DNA of 64,000 bases from Flavobacteriaceae bacterium (GCA_024743095.1 JANSXF010000008.1:26002-90001); one strand, 5' to 3'. Counted from the stretch's first letter, positions 34,044 through 43,213 are shown. Notes: generated by a model not told the origin, from the letters alone. A program made the numbers and translations.

Positions 34044-36878
34044 TTAATGCGCCTCCAACCAGTTCTGACCAATACCCACTTCAACATCCAAGGGTACGGA
34101 TAGTTCGTAGGCATGTTCCATTTCGGTTTTGATGAGCTTTTTCATTTCCTCCAGTTCGGGTTTGTAGCAATCGAACACCAATTCATCATGTACCTGCAGC
34201 AACATTTTGGTCCTGTAGTTGCCTTCCTCAAGTTTTTTATGGATGTTGATCATCGCAATTTTGATGATGTCCGCGGCACTCCCTTGGATGGGAGCGTTCA
34301 CCGCGTTGCGTTCGGCCGCGCCTCTCACCACTTGGTTCCCAGCATTAATATCTTTTAGATATCTACGACGGCCCAGTACCGTTTGCACATAACCATTATC
34401 GCGGGCAAAATCTACCAGTTCGCTCATATAATTGCGCAACTTTGGGTAGGTTTTGTAATACGTGTCAATCAATTCCTTGGCTTCGGTGCGGCTCAAATCC
34501 GTTTGGTTGCTCAATCCAAAAGCCGATACCCCATAAATGATTCCGAAGTTCACCGTTTTGGCATTGCTGCGCTGTTCGCGCGTCACTTGATCAATTGGCA
34601 CATTAAATACCCTGGATGCGGTGGAAGCATGAATGTCCTCTCCATTTTTAAAAGCAGATATCATGGTGTCCTCTTCGCTCAACGCAGCGATAATACGCAA
34701 CTCAATCTGTGAGTAATCTGCTGCTAACAATATATAGTTTTCATCACGAGGAATAAACGCTTTTCGTACTTGGCGTCCGCGCTCGGTTCGGATAGGGATA
34801 TTTTGTAGGTTCGGATTGTTGCTGCTCAAACGGCCCGTGGCGGCTACGGTCTGCATGTAGTCCGTGTGAACCCGCCCTGTTTTTTCCTGGACCTCGTTTG
34901 GCAAAGCGTCCACATAAGTGCTCTTTAGTTTGGCCAGCCCACGGTAATCCAATACATTTTGGATGATGGGATGGTCCTTTGCCAAATACGACAGCACATC
35001 TTCGGAAGTGGAGAACTGACCGGTCTTGGTCTTTTTCGGTTTGTCCACCAGTTTTAGTTTGCCAAAAAGAATATCCCCCAATTGTTTGGGTGAAGCTATA
35101 TTGAATTCTTCCCCGGCATCTTCGTAGATTTTCCTTTCCAGTCCTGCAATGTCGGTCTCAAGTGCTGTGGATAAATCATTCAGATAGCTTTCATCCAAAT
35201 TGATGCCCTCAAGTTCCATATCTGCCAATACGCGAAGCAAAGGAATTTCTATATCGGAGAACAGCTTGTCGGTATGGGCGTCTTTAAGTTCCGGGGTGAA
35301 TTTTAGGCCCAATTGGAAGGTAACGTCCGCATCCTCCACGGCGTATTCGGTTTGTTTTTCCAAAGGAACATCGCGCATACTGAGTTGGTTCTTGCCTTTT
35401 TTGCCGATAAGTTCAGTAATGGAAATAGGCGTGTAATTGAGATAGGTCTCGGAAAGCACATCCATGTTGTGTCTCATGTCGGGGTTGATAAGGTAATGGG
35501 CCAGCATGGTATCGAACAATTGGCCCTTGACTTCCACACCATAACTTTTCATCACTTTGATGTCGTACTTCAAATTTTGCCCCACTTTTTCAATGTTTTC
35601 CGATTCAAAAAATGGGCGTAGTTTTTCAATCAAAGGTTGTGCATCGTTCCTATTGTCGGGAAAGGGTACATAAAATCCTTTGCCGGGCGACCAGCTAAAC
35701 GCAATTCCGACCAATTCTGCTTCCAACGGATTTAGGGAAGTGGTCTCCGTATCAAAACAAACAGAGGGCTGTTTCATCAGCATTTCCAAAAAGAGCTCCA
35801 TACCCAATCCATCTTGTACATTCTGATAAAAATGTGGCACGTCGCCAATGGTCATCCTGCTGTTAACGTCCTTAAGGGTCGCTGCGGCCTCTGTTGGGTC
35901 CCCACCGAACAATGTAAATTGACCACTGCCAGCTACTTTTGCTTCCTCTTTGGCCGTTTTTGTACTGGTTACTTGTGTAGGGGTTTCGGCTTCTTCGGTA
36001 AATAGTTTGATGAATTGGTCTTTCAGTCTACGGAATTCAAGCTCCTCAAATATTTCTTGGACTTTTTCAGCATCCGGTGGGCACATTTCATAATCCTCCG
36101 CATGGAACTGAACGTCACAATCAATTTTGATTTCGGCCAATTTTCTGGACAATCTTCCCAACTCGGCATTCTCCTTTACTTTCTCCTTCATTTTGCCTTT
36201 GAGCTGGTCGGTATTGGCCAACAGTCCTTCCATAGAATCGAACTGCTCAATAAATTTTTTGGCGGTTTTGTCTCCGACCCCGGGCAGACCGGGAATGTTA
36301 TCACTGGCATCTCCCATCATTCCCAAGTAATCGATTACCTGCTCGGGACGCTTAACGCCAAAACGTTTTTGTACTTCAGGAATGCCCCAAATCTCTATAC
36401 CGTTGCCCATTCTAGCAGGACGGTACATAAAAATGTTTTCGCTGACCAACTGACCAAAATCCTTATCGGGCGTTACCATAAAGACTTTATAGTTCTCCTT
36501 TTCGGCCTGTTTGGCCACCGTTCCGATGAGGTCGTCGGCTTCGTAACCTTCCAATTCCACGATCGGAATCTTCATTGCCTGTAAAATTTGTTGGATGTAA
36601 GGTACTGCTATACGGATGGCATCGGGTGTTTCGTCACGGTTCGCTTTATAAGCTTCGAACATTTCGGTACGTTCCACGCTTCCCCCTTTATCAAAGGCAA
36701 CGGCCAAGTGGTCGGGCTGTTCACGTTTGATCACATCAAAAAGGGAGTTCATAAAACCCATGATCGCGGAGGTATCCATTCCCTTGGAGTTTATCCTTGG
36801 GTTTTTGATAAGGGCGTAGTAACCACGAAAAATAAGCGCATAGGCGTCTAAAAGAAATAGTCTTTTTTGATCGGACAT
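34044..36878 (-). CDS. polA: DNA polymerase I
   Basis: A 944-residue repair and lagging-strand polymerase. All three domains are present: 5'-3' exonuclease (about 1-290; GYEADDLIGTVAKQAEKE and GVGDKTAKKFIEQF), 3'-5' proofreading exonuclease (about 350-530), and polymerase (about 560-944) with motif A LAADYSQIELRI and motif C LLQVHDELVFD. The proofreading site CFDTETTSLNP keeps the Asp and Glu needed for metal binding, so the editing activity is probably intact, unlike in some Gram-positive PolA enzymes. Start at ATG 36878. Confidence 0.96.
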   Translation of the reverse strand: MSDQKRLFLLDAYALIFRGYYALIKNPRINSKGMDTSAIMGFMNSLFDVIKREQPDHLAVAFDKGGSVERTEMFEAYKANRDETPDAIRIAVPYIQQILQAMKIPIVELEGYEADDLIGTVAKQAEKENYKVFMVTPDKDFGQLVSENIFMYRPARMGNGIEIWGIPEVQKRFGVKRPEQVIDYLGMMGDASDNIPGLPGVGDKTAKKFIEQFDSMEGLLANTDQLKGKMKEKVKENAELGRLSRKLAEIKIDCDVQFHAEDYEMCPPDAEKVQEIFEELEFRRLKDQFIKLFTEEAETPTQVTSTKTAKEEAKVAGSGQFTLFGGDPTEAAATLKDVNSRMTIGDVPHFYQNVQDGLGMELFLEMLMKQPSVCFDTETTSLNPLEAELVGIAFSWSPGKGFYVPFPDNRNDAQPLIEKLRPFFESENIEKVGQNLKYDIKVMKSYGVEVKGQLFDTMLAHYLINPDMRHNMDVLSETYLNYTPISITELIGKKGKNQLSMRDVPLEKQTEYAVEDADVTFQLGLKFTPELKDAHTDKLFSDIEIPLLRVLADMELEGINLDESYLNDLSTALETDIAGLERKIYEDAGEEFNIASPKQLGDILFGKLKLVDKPKKTKTGQFSTSEDVLSYLAKDHPIIQNVLDYRGLAKLKSTYVDALPNEVQEKTGRVHTDYMQTVAATGRLSSNNPNLQNIPIRTERGRQVRKAFIPRDENYILLAADYSQIELRIIAALSEEDTMISAFKNGEDIHASTASRVFNVPIDQVTREQRSNAKTVNFGIIYGVSAFGLSNQTDLSRTEAKELIDTYYKTYPKLRNYMSELVDFARDNGYVQTVLGRRRYLKDINAGNQVVRGAAERNAVNAPIQGSAADIIKIAMINIHKKLEEGNYRTKMLLQVHDELVFDCYKPELEEMKKLIKTEMEHAYELSVPLDVEVGIGQNWLEAH

Positions 36879-36894
36879 TTTATATTTTTTTTGA

Positions 36895-37015
36895 AGTATA
36901 AAATTAGAAGTACGGGTTTTAAATGTACGAATTGCGGATTAAAGAAGTCAGATATCGGATATAAGATTTCAGAAGTCATGATTCTTGTGCCCAAAAACGC
37001 AGTGGTCTTGAGTCT
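36895..37015. repeat. Low-complexity intergenic segment with imperfect internal repeats
   Basis: The polA upstream gap holds tacgaattgcggattaaag followed by agtcagatatcggatataag and atttcagaagtcatgattc, a set of short imperfect direct repeats (gtcagatat, ggatataag, agtcatg). It resembles dispersed intergenic repeats of Flavobacteriaceae. No gene is seen. Confidence 0.35.
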
Positions 37016-37020
37016 AAGGT

Positions 37021-38022
37021 CTATCCATAAAAGCTTGTCACCTCACGATTGTGGTGTCCATGATCTGAATACTCCCGGTACGTAAACCCGGGGTGCACAC
37101 AATAACCACCGGTTTCCCCGTTTTTGTTGATGGCCAGGAATCCAATCTGGAAATCTTTCCGTCCTTCATTTTTTTTCATGATACGCTTAACACCTTCCTC
37201 ACAGGCTTCTTGTGGACTTTTCCCTTGGCGCATCAACTCCACGATCAAAAAACTGCCCACGGTACGGATCACTTCCTCGCCAACACCGGTAGCCGTGGCG
37301 CCGCCAACCTCATTATCAATGAAAAGTCCCGCGCCGATAATGGGGGAGTCCCCGACACGACCGGCAACTTTGTAGGCCATCCCGCTTGTGGTGCACGCTC
37401 CTGCAATATCACCATTGTCATCAATGGCCAACATGCCAATGGTATCATGGTTTTCTATGTTGATGATGGTCTCGTATTTGGAGGTTTTTAACCACTCCTC
37501 ATATTGTTTTTTTGTGCTTTCGGTGAATAGGTCCTCTTTTTTAAAGCCCTGTTCGTAAGCAAATTTCTCAGCCCCCTTGCCCGCTAAAATGATATGTGGT
37601 GTTTCCTCCATCACCTTTCGGGCCACGGAAACCGGATGCACAATGTTTTGCATACAGACCACCGACCCGCAATTGCCGTCTTTGTCCATAATGCAGGCAT
37701 CCAAGGTCACATTTCCATCTCGGTCAGGTCGACCGCCCTTGCCTACGGTTTCATTGGTTTCGTCAGCTTCCTCGACCCTAACGCCTTGCTCCACCGCATC
37801 TAATGATTTTCCTCCAGATTTTAGGACCTCCCAAGCCTTTTCGGAGGCATTGAAAAAATTCCAGGTACACACCACAATCGGTTTTACAGTGGTTGGTGTT
37901 GGAAGGGTCGCAGCTGGAGCTATTTCTGGTTTGGGCTCCGTTTTGCAGGCGACCAGTGTTGTGACAGAAACCAGTCCTGCGGCGGACAAGCTGGAATTTT
38001 TAAGGAATTTGCGTCGTTCCAT
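37021..38022 (-). CDS. Periplasmic N4-(beta-N-acetylglucosaminyl)-L-asparaginase (glycosylasparaginase)
   Basis: An N-terminal-nucleophile hydrolase that cleaves the link between asparagine and N-linked glycans. The 333-residue precursor begins with a twin-arginine-like signal (RRKFLKNSSLSAAGL) that also contains a possible lipobox (TLVACK). Self-cleavage is expected between Asp193 and Thr194 in NHDTIGML, making Thr194 the nucleophile. GRVGDSPIIGAGLFIDNEVG is the substrate-binding region of the Flavobacterium enzyme. Divergent from cutC, with a 40-base shared upstream gap. Confidence 0.93.
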   Translation of the reverse strand: MERRKFLKNSSLSAAGLVSVTTLVACKTEPKPEIAPAATLPTPTTVKPIVVCTWNFFNASEKAWEVLKSGGKSLDAVEQGVRVEEADETNETVGKGGRPDRDGNVTLDACIMDKDGNCGSVVCMQNIVHPVSVARKVMEETPHIILAGKGAEKFAYEQGFKKEDLFTESTKKQYEEWLKTSKYETIINIENHDTIGMLAIDDNGDIAGACTTSGMAYKVAGRVGDSPIIGAGLFIDNEVGGATATGVGEEVIRTVGSFLIVELMRQGKSPQEACEEGVKRIMKKNEGRKDFQIGFLAINKNGETGGYCVHPGFTYREYSDHGHHNREVTSFYG

Positions 38023-38062
38023 GGGTTGGTATGTTTACTTTTAGGGGATATAAATATACGAT

Positions 38063-38782
38063 ATGCTGGTAGAAGTTTGTGCCAATTCCTTGGAATCGGC
38101 AAAGAATGCCGAGAGGGCGGGAGCGGATAGGATTGAACTTTGTTCGGAGCTTGGTGTTGGTGGCATTACCCCGTCCGCTGGACTGGTTCAATTGGTAAAA
38201 AGAGAGTTGTCTATCCCTGTTCATGTTTTGATACGCCCCAGAGGTGGACATTTTATCTATTCCGAAACCGAATTCGAAGTGATGAAAGCCGATATTTTAG
38301 CTTGCAAGGCTTTGGGGGTGCATGGGGTCGTTTCCGGTATTTTGATGGAGGATTTCTCCGTGGATGTTGAAAGAACAAAAGCCCTGGTGGAACTGGCAAA
38401 ACCGATGCACTTCACGTTTCACCGAGCTTTTGATTGGGTGACAGAGCCTATGGAAGCCATCAAAGAACTTGAAGGAATAGAGGTGAGCGCCATACTGACC
38501 TCGGGCGGCAAAACATCTGCCGAGAACGGAATCGAGACCTTGGCAAATTGGCAAAACAAAACAACGATGACAATTATGGCAGGTGGGGGTGTTTCACCCA
38601 AGAATGCATCAAAATTTAAAGAAATTGGTTTGAAAGCCATCCATTGTTCGGGTACTTCTTTCGGAAACCGAATAGCTTTGGAAGGGAAAATCAGTATGAA
38701 CTCCACAAAACATTTGGTGGAGGATAGGGTGGCTGTATCAAACCTTGAAACGCTTGGGTCGGTGGTCAAAGCCGTTAAATAA
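38063..38782 (+). CDS. cutC: CutC family protein
   Basis: A 239-residue TIM-barrel protein. VEVCANSLESAKNAERAGADRIELC and LGVHGVVSGIL are characteristic of CutC. The name comes from copper homeostasis in E. coli, but a direct role in copper handling is disputed and no copper genes are nearby. Divergent from the glycosylasparaginase gene. The ATG is 40 bases from the neighbour's start. Confidence 0.9.
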   Translation: MLVEVCANSLESAKNAERAGADRIELCSELGVGGITPSAGLVQLVKRELSIPVHVLIRPRGGHFIYSETEFEVMKADILACKALGVHGVVSGILMEDFSVDVERTKALVELAKPMHFTFHRAFDWVTEPMEAIKELEGIEVSAILTSGGKTSAENGIETLANWQNKTTMTIMAGGGVSPKNASKFKEIGLKAIHCSGTSFGNRIALEGKISMNSTKHLVEDRVAVSNLETLGSVVKAVK

Positions 38783-38816
38783 ATTTAAAAGCCCCTACTT
38801 TATAGCATATTAGCAC

Positions 38817-38824
38817 TAATTTTG
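38817..38824 (+). promoter_or_regulatory. TAnnTTTG box of the phosphoesterase gene
   Basis: TAATTTTG ends 12 bases before ATG 38837. No clear -33 element at the usual spacing. Confidence 0.5.
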
Positions 38825-38836
38825 TAAAAAAATTGT

Positions 38837-40069
38837 ATGTCCCGATTTATTGTTTTGGCAATCTTGTATGTGGTGCTGGCCGTTTATGGCTTTCAGGCAT
38901 TCCGTACCCTTTTTAAAAGCCCGTTGATGCATTGGGCTTATATTGTTCTTTTTTTAGGGGCCTTGATATTTTTGACCATCAAAGTAATGACCTATGATCC
39001 GGGAGATGGTTTCAAGGGAACCGCGGCCATTGCGGGAACCATTTTTGCCGCATTCTTTTTGTTGGCCTTGGTGTTGGGCTCCTTCTTATTGTTGGAGGAT
39101 ATTGTCCGTGTACTGGTTTATGGCTACAATAAAATCACAGGTGTTTCCAACCCCGATGCAGGTTATTTGCCCTCCCGCAGAAAATTTATAAGTGGTATAG
39201 CACTAGGTTTGGCGGCCTTGCCCTTTGGAGCGCTGTTGTATGGTATGTACCGGGGGAAGTATAATTATCAAGTGCTCAAATATGAACTGGAGTTTGATGA
39301 TTTGCCGGATGCCTTCCACAACTATCAAATCACACAAATTTCTGATGTGCACAGCGGTAGTTTTGATGATTTTAAGAAAGTGGAGTATGGAGTAAACTTG
39401 GTGAACGAACAGAACAGTGATGTCATTTTTTTTACTGGCGATATTGTGAACAACCGCTCCGATGAACTGGAACCTTGGAAAGAGGTTTTTTCCCGTTTGG
39501 ATGCCAAGGATGGTGTGTTTTCCATTTTGGGCAACCATGACTATGGTGATTATGCCGTTTGGAATACCGAGGAAGAAAAAGTACAAAATTTGGAAGAGCT
39601 TAAATCCATACAAAAAGAAATGGGTTTTGATCTATTGCTCAACTCCAACCGTTATTTGGAGAAAGATGGAGAGAAAATTGCCTTGATCGGGGTGGAGAAT
39701 TGGGGGCGTGGCGGATTCAAGAAAGCCGGTGATCTGCAAAAGGCCAAAGAAGGCGTATCCCAAGACGATTTTAAGATATTGTTGAGCCACGATCCCTCAC
39801 ATTGGGAAGATATAGTTATCCATGACGACTATCATTTCCATTTAACTTTGAGCGGGCATACCCACGGCATGCAATTTGGCGTGGAAATACCAGGTTGGGT
39901 AAAATGGAGCCCGGTTAAATGGCGCTACAAATATTGGGCAGGTATTTATAAAGAAATGGAGCAGTTCATCAACGTGAACAGAGGGTTTGGATTTATAGGA
40001 TACCCGGGCCGTTTTGGCATCTGGCCCGAGATATCCGTAATTACCTTGAAGAAGAAGGGGTTGGCATAA
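38837..40069 (+). CDS. Membrane-anchored metallophosphoesterase
   Basis: A 410-residue protein with four N-terminal hydrophobic segments (about 4-20, 33-51, 64-90, 117-137) and a C-terminal calcineurin-like phosphoesterase domain (about 150-405). Metal ligands are visible: Asp170 and His172 (ISDVHSG), Asp202 (FTGDIVNNR), Asn233-His234 (LGNHDYGDY), and later LSHDP and SGHTHGMQFG. A twin-arginine-like SRRKFISG lies just before the fourth segment. Similar proteins act on cyclic nucleotides, phospholipids or UDP-sugars; no substrate can be chosen. Convergent with the next gene, six bases apart. Confidence 0.9.
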   Translation: MSRFIVLAILYVVLAVYGFQAFRTLFKSPLMHWAYIVLFLGALIFLTIKVMTYDPGDGFKGTAAIAGTIFAAFFLLALVLGSFLLLEDIVRVLVYGYNKITGVSNPDAGYLPSRRKFISGIALGLAALPFGALLYGMYRGKYNYQVLKYELEFDDLPDAFHNYQITQISDVHSGSFDDFKKVEYGVNLVNEQNSDVIFFTGDIVNNRSDELEPWKEVFSRLDAKDGVFSILGNHDYGDYAVWNTEEEKVQNLEELKSIQKEMGFDLLLNSNRYLEKDGEKIALIGVENWGRGGFKKAGDLQKAKEGVSQDDFKILLSHDPSHWEDIVIHDDYHFHLTLSGHTHGMQFGVEIPGWVKWSPVKWRYKYWAGIYKEMEQFINVNRGFGFIGYPGRFGIWPEISVITLKKKGLA

Positions 40070-40074
40070 AACTG

Positions 40075-41382
40075 CTATTTCTTGAGCCAAGCAAAGACAT
40101 CTTGCATAAATTCTTGGCATTGATAATCGTCGACGCCTTGCCAGCTGGTCATGTACAGCGATGTCATAGCCTCGCCCATGGCCACAATTTTACCTCCTTT
40201 TTTTGTTTTGGTATAGGTGCCTGCGGGATAAGCATCGCCCAATTCATCTCCATAAATAAAAGGTATTCCGCCAATTACTTTTCTGGCTTCATGATAGGAT
40301 ATTTTCAAAGGTTTGTCGTGAATTTCTCCTTTTATGGTATGCCCACCCGGTAATTTGTCAGGGATGGCCTCCCCATATTGAATACCATAAGGGGCAATAA
40401 TATCATTAACATTGGTGTCGCTCAATGATGACCAGTAGTCGCTGTCCATTATGATAAATAGGCTTCCGCCATTATCTATAAACCTTTGAATGGCCTTGAT
40501 TTCCTTTTCGGTATACTGTTTTTTGGGAATATGGATGTAAAGAATGTCGATATCCGACAACATCTTTGAATCAATTTCGTCCTTTGCATAATCAACGCTA
40601 GCGTTTATGGCCCTTGATGTTTTGAACAATTCCTCCGTCATCATATAGACCCTGCCAATTTTTTCATTCTCCAACTTCATGGATTTTGGGTCGTTCCAAA
40701 ACACTTGGTCATGGGCGACATCCATCAATATATGGGTGTGGTCTTCCATATTGCTCTGCTTTATGGTAATGTTTTTGAACCATCCCTCACTGCTTTCCCC
40801 TATCCATAATCCAATTTTTCCGTGGCCGCTAACATTGAGTTGCTCTTCCACAGTAAAGGTCGGTGTCGTTGAACGGTTGACATATACTTCGACTTTTGGA
40901 TAATTGATCTCTAGCTTCACATGGAACCAGTCATCGGGCGCAGGTGAGGGATCAATATGGGTCTCGTACTTTCCAGGATGGCCTTCTCGTAAGGTTTTCC
41001 AGTCTAAATGCGGCATGGCAATATATTGTACCATATGTTCTTTTTTCTCTGGATTTTGAAAATTGAAGGGCCTAAAGTAAACGGCATCGAAAATTGAATT
41101 GTCCTTACCGTTAAAAGCAACACCAACGAAACTTGCCCCCTTCTGATTCTTTCCTTTGATATCGAGTTCAATGGTGCCGTTCTGAAAATCGGAACCTTTC
41201 AGCCATAAAATACCGTCCCCCGGTTTACTGTTCAGGTGGATGACACCATTGTTAAAACTAACTTCCCTATTATGGACCTCCCAACTTGTAGGGTCATCAA
41301 GTTTTTTGTTGGTTTGCCCTAAAATTGAAAAAGAAATGGTGAAGAGGAAAATGGGTAAAAAAACTGTTTTTAAAGATTTCAT
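40075..41382 (-). CDS. Secreted protein with a LamG/DUF1080-like domain and a DUF4350/GATase-like C-terminal domain
   Basis: A 435-residue exported protein. I choose ATG 41382: it gives a signal peptide (KSLKTVFLPIFLFTISFSILG) and lies 24 bases after a TAGTTTTG box, whereas the frame extends upstream to 41454, ahead of the box. The first half (about 25-215) is a beta-sandwich like 3-keto-disaccharide hydrolase (DUF1080) or laminin-G domains (FQNGTIELDIKGKNQKG, VSGHGKIGLWIG). The second half has an alpha/beta fold with DIDILYIHIPK and RFIDNGGSLFIIMDSDYW, as in DUF4350/ThuA-type glutamine-amidotransferase-like modules that lack the nucleophile. It is divergent from the membrane regulator-like gene, which shares the first domain type. 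Confidence 0.75.
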   Translation of the reverse strand: MKSLKTVFLPIFLFTISFSILGQTNKKLDDPTSWEVHNREVSFNNGVIHLNSKPGDGILWLKGSDFQNGTIELDIKGKNQKGASFVGVAFNGKDNSIFDAVYFRPFNFQNPEKKEHMVQYIAMPHLDWKTLREGHPGKYETHIDPSPAPDDWFHVKLEINYPKVEVYVNRSTTPTFTVEEQLNVSGHGKIGLWIGESSEGWFKNITIKQSNMEDHTHILMDVAHDQVFWNDPKSMKLENEKIGRVYMMTEELFKTSRAINASVDYAKDEIDSKMLSDIDILYIHIPKKQYTEKEIKAIQRFIDNGGSLFIIMDSDYWSSLSDTNVNDIIAPYGIQYGEAIPDKLPGGHTIKGEIHDKPLKISYHEARKVIGGIPFIYGDELGDAYPAGTYTKTKKGGKIVAMGEAMTSLYMTSWQGVDDYQCQEFMQDVFAWLKK

Positions 41383-41406
41383 CGTGTTTGTTTTTTGATT
41401 GAAATT

Positions 41407-41414
41407 CAAAACTA
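41407..41414 (-). promoter_or_regulatory. TAnnTTTG promoter box of the secreted LamG-like gene
   Basis: TAGTTTTG on the minus strand, 24 bases before ATG 41382, with a TTG about 16 bases further upstream. It fixes the start of the gene downstream of the longer open frame. Confidence 0.6.
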
Positions 41415-41527
41415 ACCTTGCATCAAGTTTCAATGGCAAGCAAAAGGGGGGCAAATCGAGTTCAAAACTCGGTCATTTGCTAAAAACCGGAAAATTTTGG
41501 ACGAATATCAATATCTTGGACTATCCT

Positions 41528-42802
41528 ATGAATAGACCTGGCAATTACCATATTGAACTGTGTAAAAAATTGCTCCAAGAGAAGTTTTCCTTTGGCAATG
41601 GACATGGATATACCCAGAAAGATTTGGAACAGCTTTCCTTATATATTGAAGAAAATACGGGGTACTATATTAGTTTGTCCACTTTAAAACGATTCTGGAA
41701 AGGCACTTATAAAACTCAACCGCAAATAGCAACTTTGAATGCCCTTGTACAGGTACTTGGGTATAGAAATTGGCAGGATTTTAAAATTCAACATCAATAC
41801 GTAGAGGATGCAAAAGAAAAGGATTTAGAGGCTCATCAAGAACAAAAAAGGAACAGATGGCCAGTTTATTTGGCTATTGGTGTTTTGGCATTGGTAATCG
41901 TGGGTTTTGTTCTCTCCTTTGGAGAAAGTGGGGGTTCTAGCGTAAGAATAAATGGACCGGTAAGTTTCAGTGCCGACAAAACAGTTGCCAAAGGTGTTCC
42001 GAATACTTTTATTTTCGAATATGATTTAGACAATGTAGAGGCGGATAGTTTTTTTATCCAACAATCTTGGAACGCCTGGCGCAAGGAAAAAATCGACCCC
42101 AAAAAGGAGGTATATGCCTCTACCTATTATGAAAGTGGTTTCCACCGTGCCAAATTGATTGCTAATGGCAAGGTTGTTGCCACCCAAGCGGTCCACGTTT
42201 TAAGTGATGGCTGGGAGCCCCATGTGTATTATAGTGAGGCAGATGATAGGTTTATTGATTTTAAGGGGGAAACCTTTATAGCTGAAGGGAGGCTAAGCCT
42301 CTCATTGGAACTGCTCGAGAAACGAGGGCTGGATACATCTCGGTACTTTATGTCACGCATTTCGCATAGTGATGATTACGGTATTTCATCCAACAACTTT
42401 GGTTTTAAAACAAGGGTAAAGGTCGATAGGGTGCTGGAATCCAATTGCCCATGGGTGAATGTGATATTAGTGACCACTGAGCATATATTTTCGGTAGGTC
42501 TGGTCAGAAATGGTTGCGAAACAGGGGCCAGTTACAAATTGGGGGAGATTTATAAATCCGGTAAGGACAATAATCTATCCAAACTGGGAAGCGACTTATA
42601 CAACTGGAATGATCTCGAGATAAAAGTGGAAGGAAAGAAAGCTACTATATTGTTGAATGGTAAGGAAGCATATTCTGAAAATTATCAGGAAGATTTAGGG
42701 AATATTATGGGGCTTGCCTACGTGTTTGAAGGGACAGGTTCAATTGATTTTGTTGAGCTTGTCAACGAAAAGGGAGCCGTAGTTTTTCAGGATAATTTTT
42801 AA
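41528..42802 (+). CDS. Membrane-tethered putative DNA-binding protein with periplasmic beta-sandwich domains
   Basis: A 424-residue protein from ATG 41528 (the frame opens earlier at 41399, but those residues are unconvincing and overlap the divergent promoter). Residues 1-95 form a helical domain, with LSTLKRFWKGTYKTQPQIATLNALVQVLGYRNWQDF in its second half spread over about 50-86; the SLSTLKRFW...TLNALVQVLGY pattern is reminiscent of a helix-turn-helix. One membrane segment follows (about 111-131). The periplasmic part has a PKD-like domain (about 135-230) and a C-terminal LamG/DUF1080-like domain (about 235-424, YNWNDLEIKVEGKKATILLNG). The layout suggests a one-protein signal transducer. 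This is inference. Confidence 0.72.
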   Translation: MNRPGNYHIELCKKLLQEKFSFGNGHGYTQKDLEQLSLYIEENTGYYISLSTLKRFWKGTYKTQPQIATLNALVQVLGYRNWQDFKIQHQYVEDAKEKDLEAHQEQKRNRWPVYLAIGVLALVIVGFVLSFGESGGSSVRINGPVSFSADKTVAKGVPNTFIFEYDLDNVEADSFFIQQSWNAWRKEKIDPKKEVYASTYYESGFHRAKLIANGKVVATQAVHVLSDGWEPHVYYSEADDRFIDFKGETFIAEGRLSLSLELLEKRGLDTSRYFMSRISHSDDYGISSNNFGFKTRVKVDRVLESNCPWVNVILVTTEHIFSVGLVRNGCETGASYKLGEIYKSGKDNNLSKLGSDLYNWNDLEIKVEGKKATILLNGKEAYSENYQEDLGNIMGLAYVFEGTGSIDFVELVNEKGAVVFQDNF

Positions 42803-42886
42803 TGGGGTAGGAAAACCACTTTTCTTAAATTCTCGATTACGGTATTTCATTGCAATGACTTGCTGTAAAACATTCAACTTTTTTCT

Positions 42887-42894
42887 TATTTTTG
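42887..42894 (+). promoter_or_regulatory. TAnnTTTG box of the thioredoxin-fold gene
   Basis: TATTTTTG ends 19 bases before ATG 42914. A TTG lies 24 bases upstream, a little far for the usual spacing. Confidence 0.5.
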
Positions 42895-42913
42895 ACTGTA
42901 AACCTTAGAATAC

Positions 42914-43213
42914 ATGTCCAAATTCGGAGAACTTATAGATTTACAGGTCCCAGTTTTATTAGACTTTTATGCGGAATGGAACGAGCAGTCCACCTCTATG
43001 CACCCGGTGTTGAGCGATGTTGCTGCGGCTCTTGGCGATAAGGGAAAGGTGATAAAAATTGATGTGGACAAGAACAAGGAACTTTCACAGGCCCTTCGTA
43101 TTAAGGGGTTGCCCACTTTGATGATATACAAAAAAGGAGAGATGGTCTGGCGACAGAGTGGAGAGCAGGACGCCAACACGCTCATAGGTATATTAAACGA
43201 ATATATTCAATAA
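42914..43213 (+). CDS. Thioredoxin-fold protein lacking the CxxC active site
   Basis: A 99-residue domain with the whole thioredoxin framework: LLDFYAEW (15-22), the IDVDKNKELSQALRIKG strand-helix (49-65), cis-Pro67 in KGLPTLMIYKKGE, and the final helix. The position of WCGPC reads W22-N-E-Q-S26, and there is no cysteine in the entire protein. It cannot do thiol-disulfide exchange; it may bind or chaperone a partner. No signal peptide, so cytoplasmic. A strong terminator follows at once. Confidence 0.88.
   Translation: MSKFGELIDLQVPVLLDFYAEWNEQSTSMHPVLSDVAAALGDKGKVIKIDVDKNKELSQALRIKGLPTLMIYKKGEMVWRQSGEQDANTLIGILNEYIQ

Noticed and set aside
36015..36584. 189-codon plus-strand open frame antisense to polA
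   Set aside because: Opposite the conserved exonuclease domain of polA; composition is that of a reverse-frame shadow.
41399..41527. Upstream part of the open frame before ATG 41528
   Set aside because: The residues are Lys/Ser rich without fold, and the segment contains the divergent gene's promoter box at 41407-41414.
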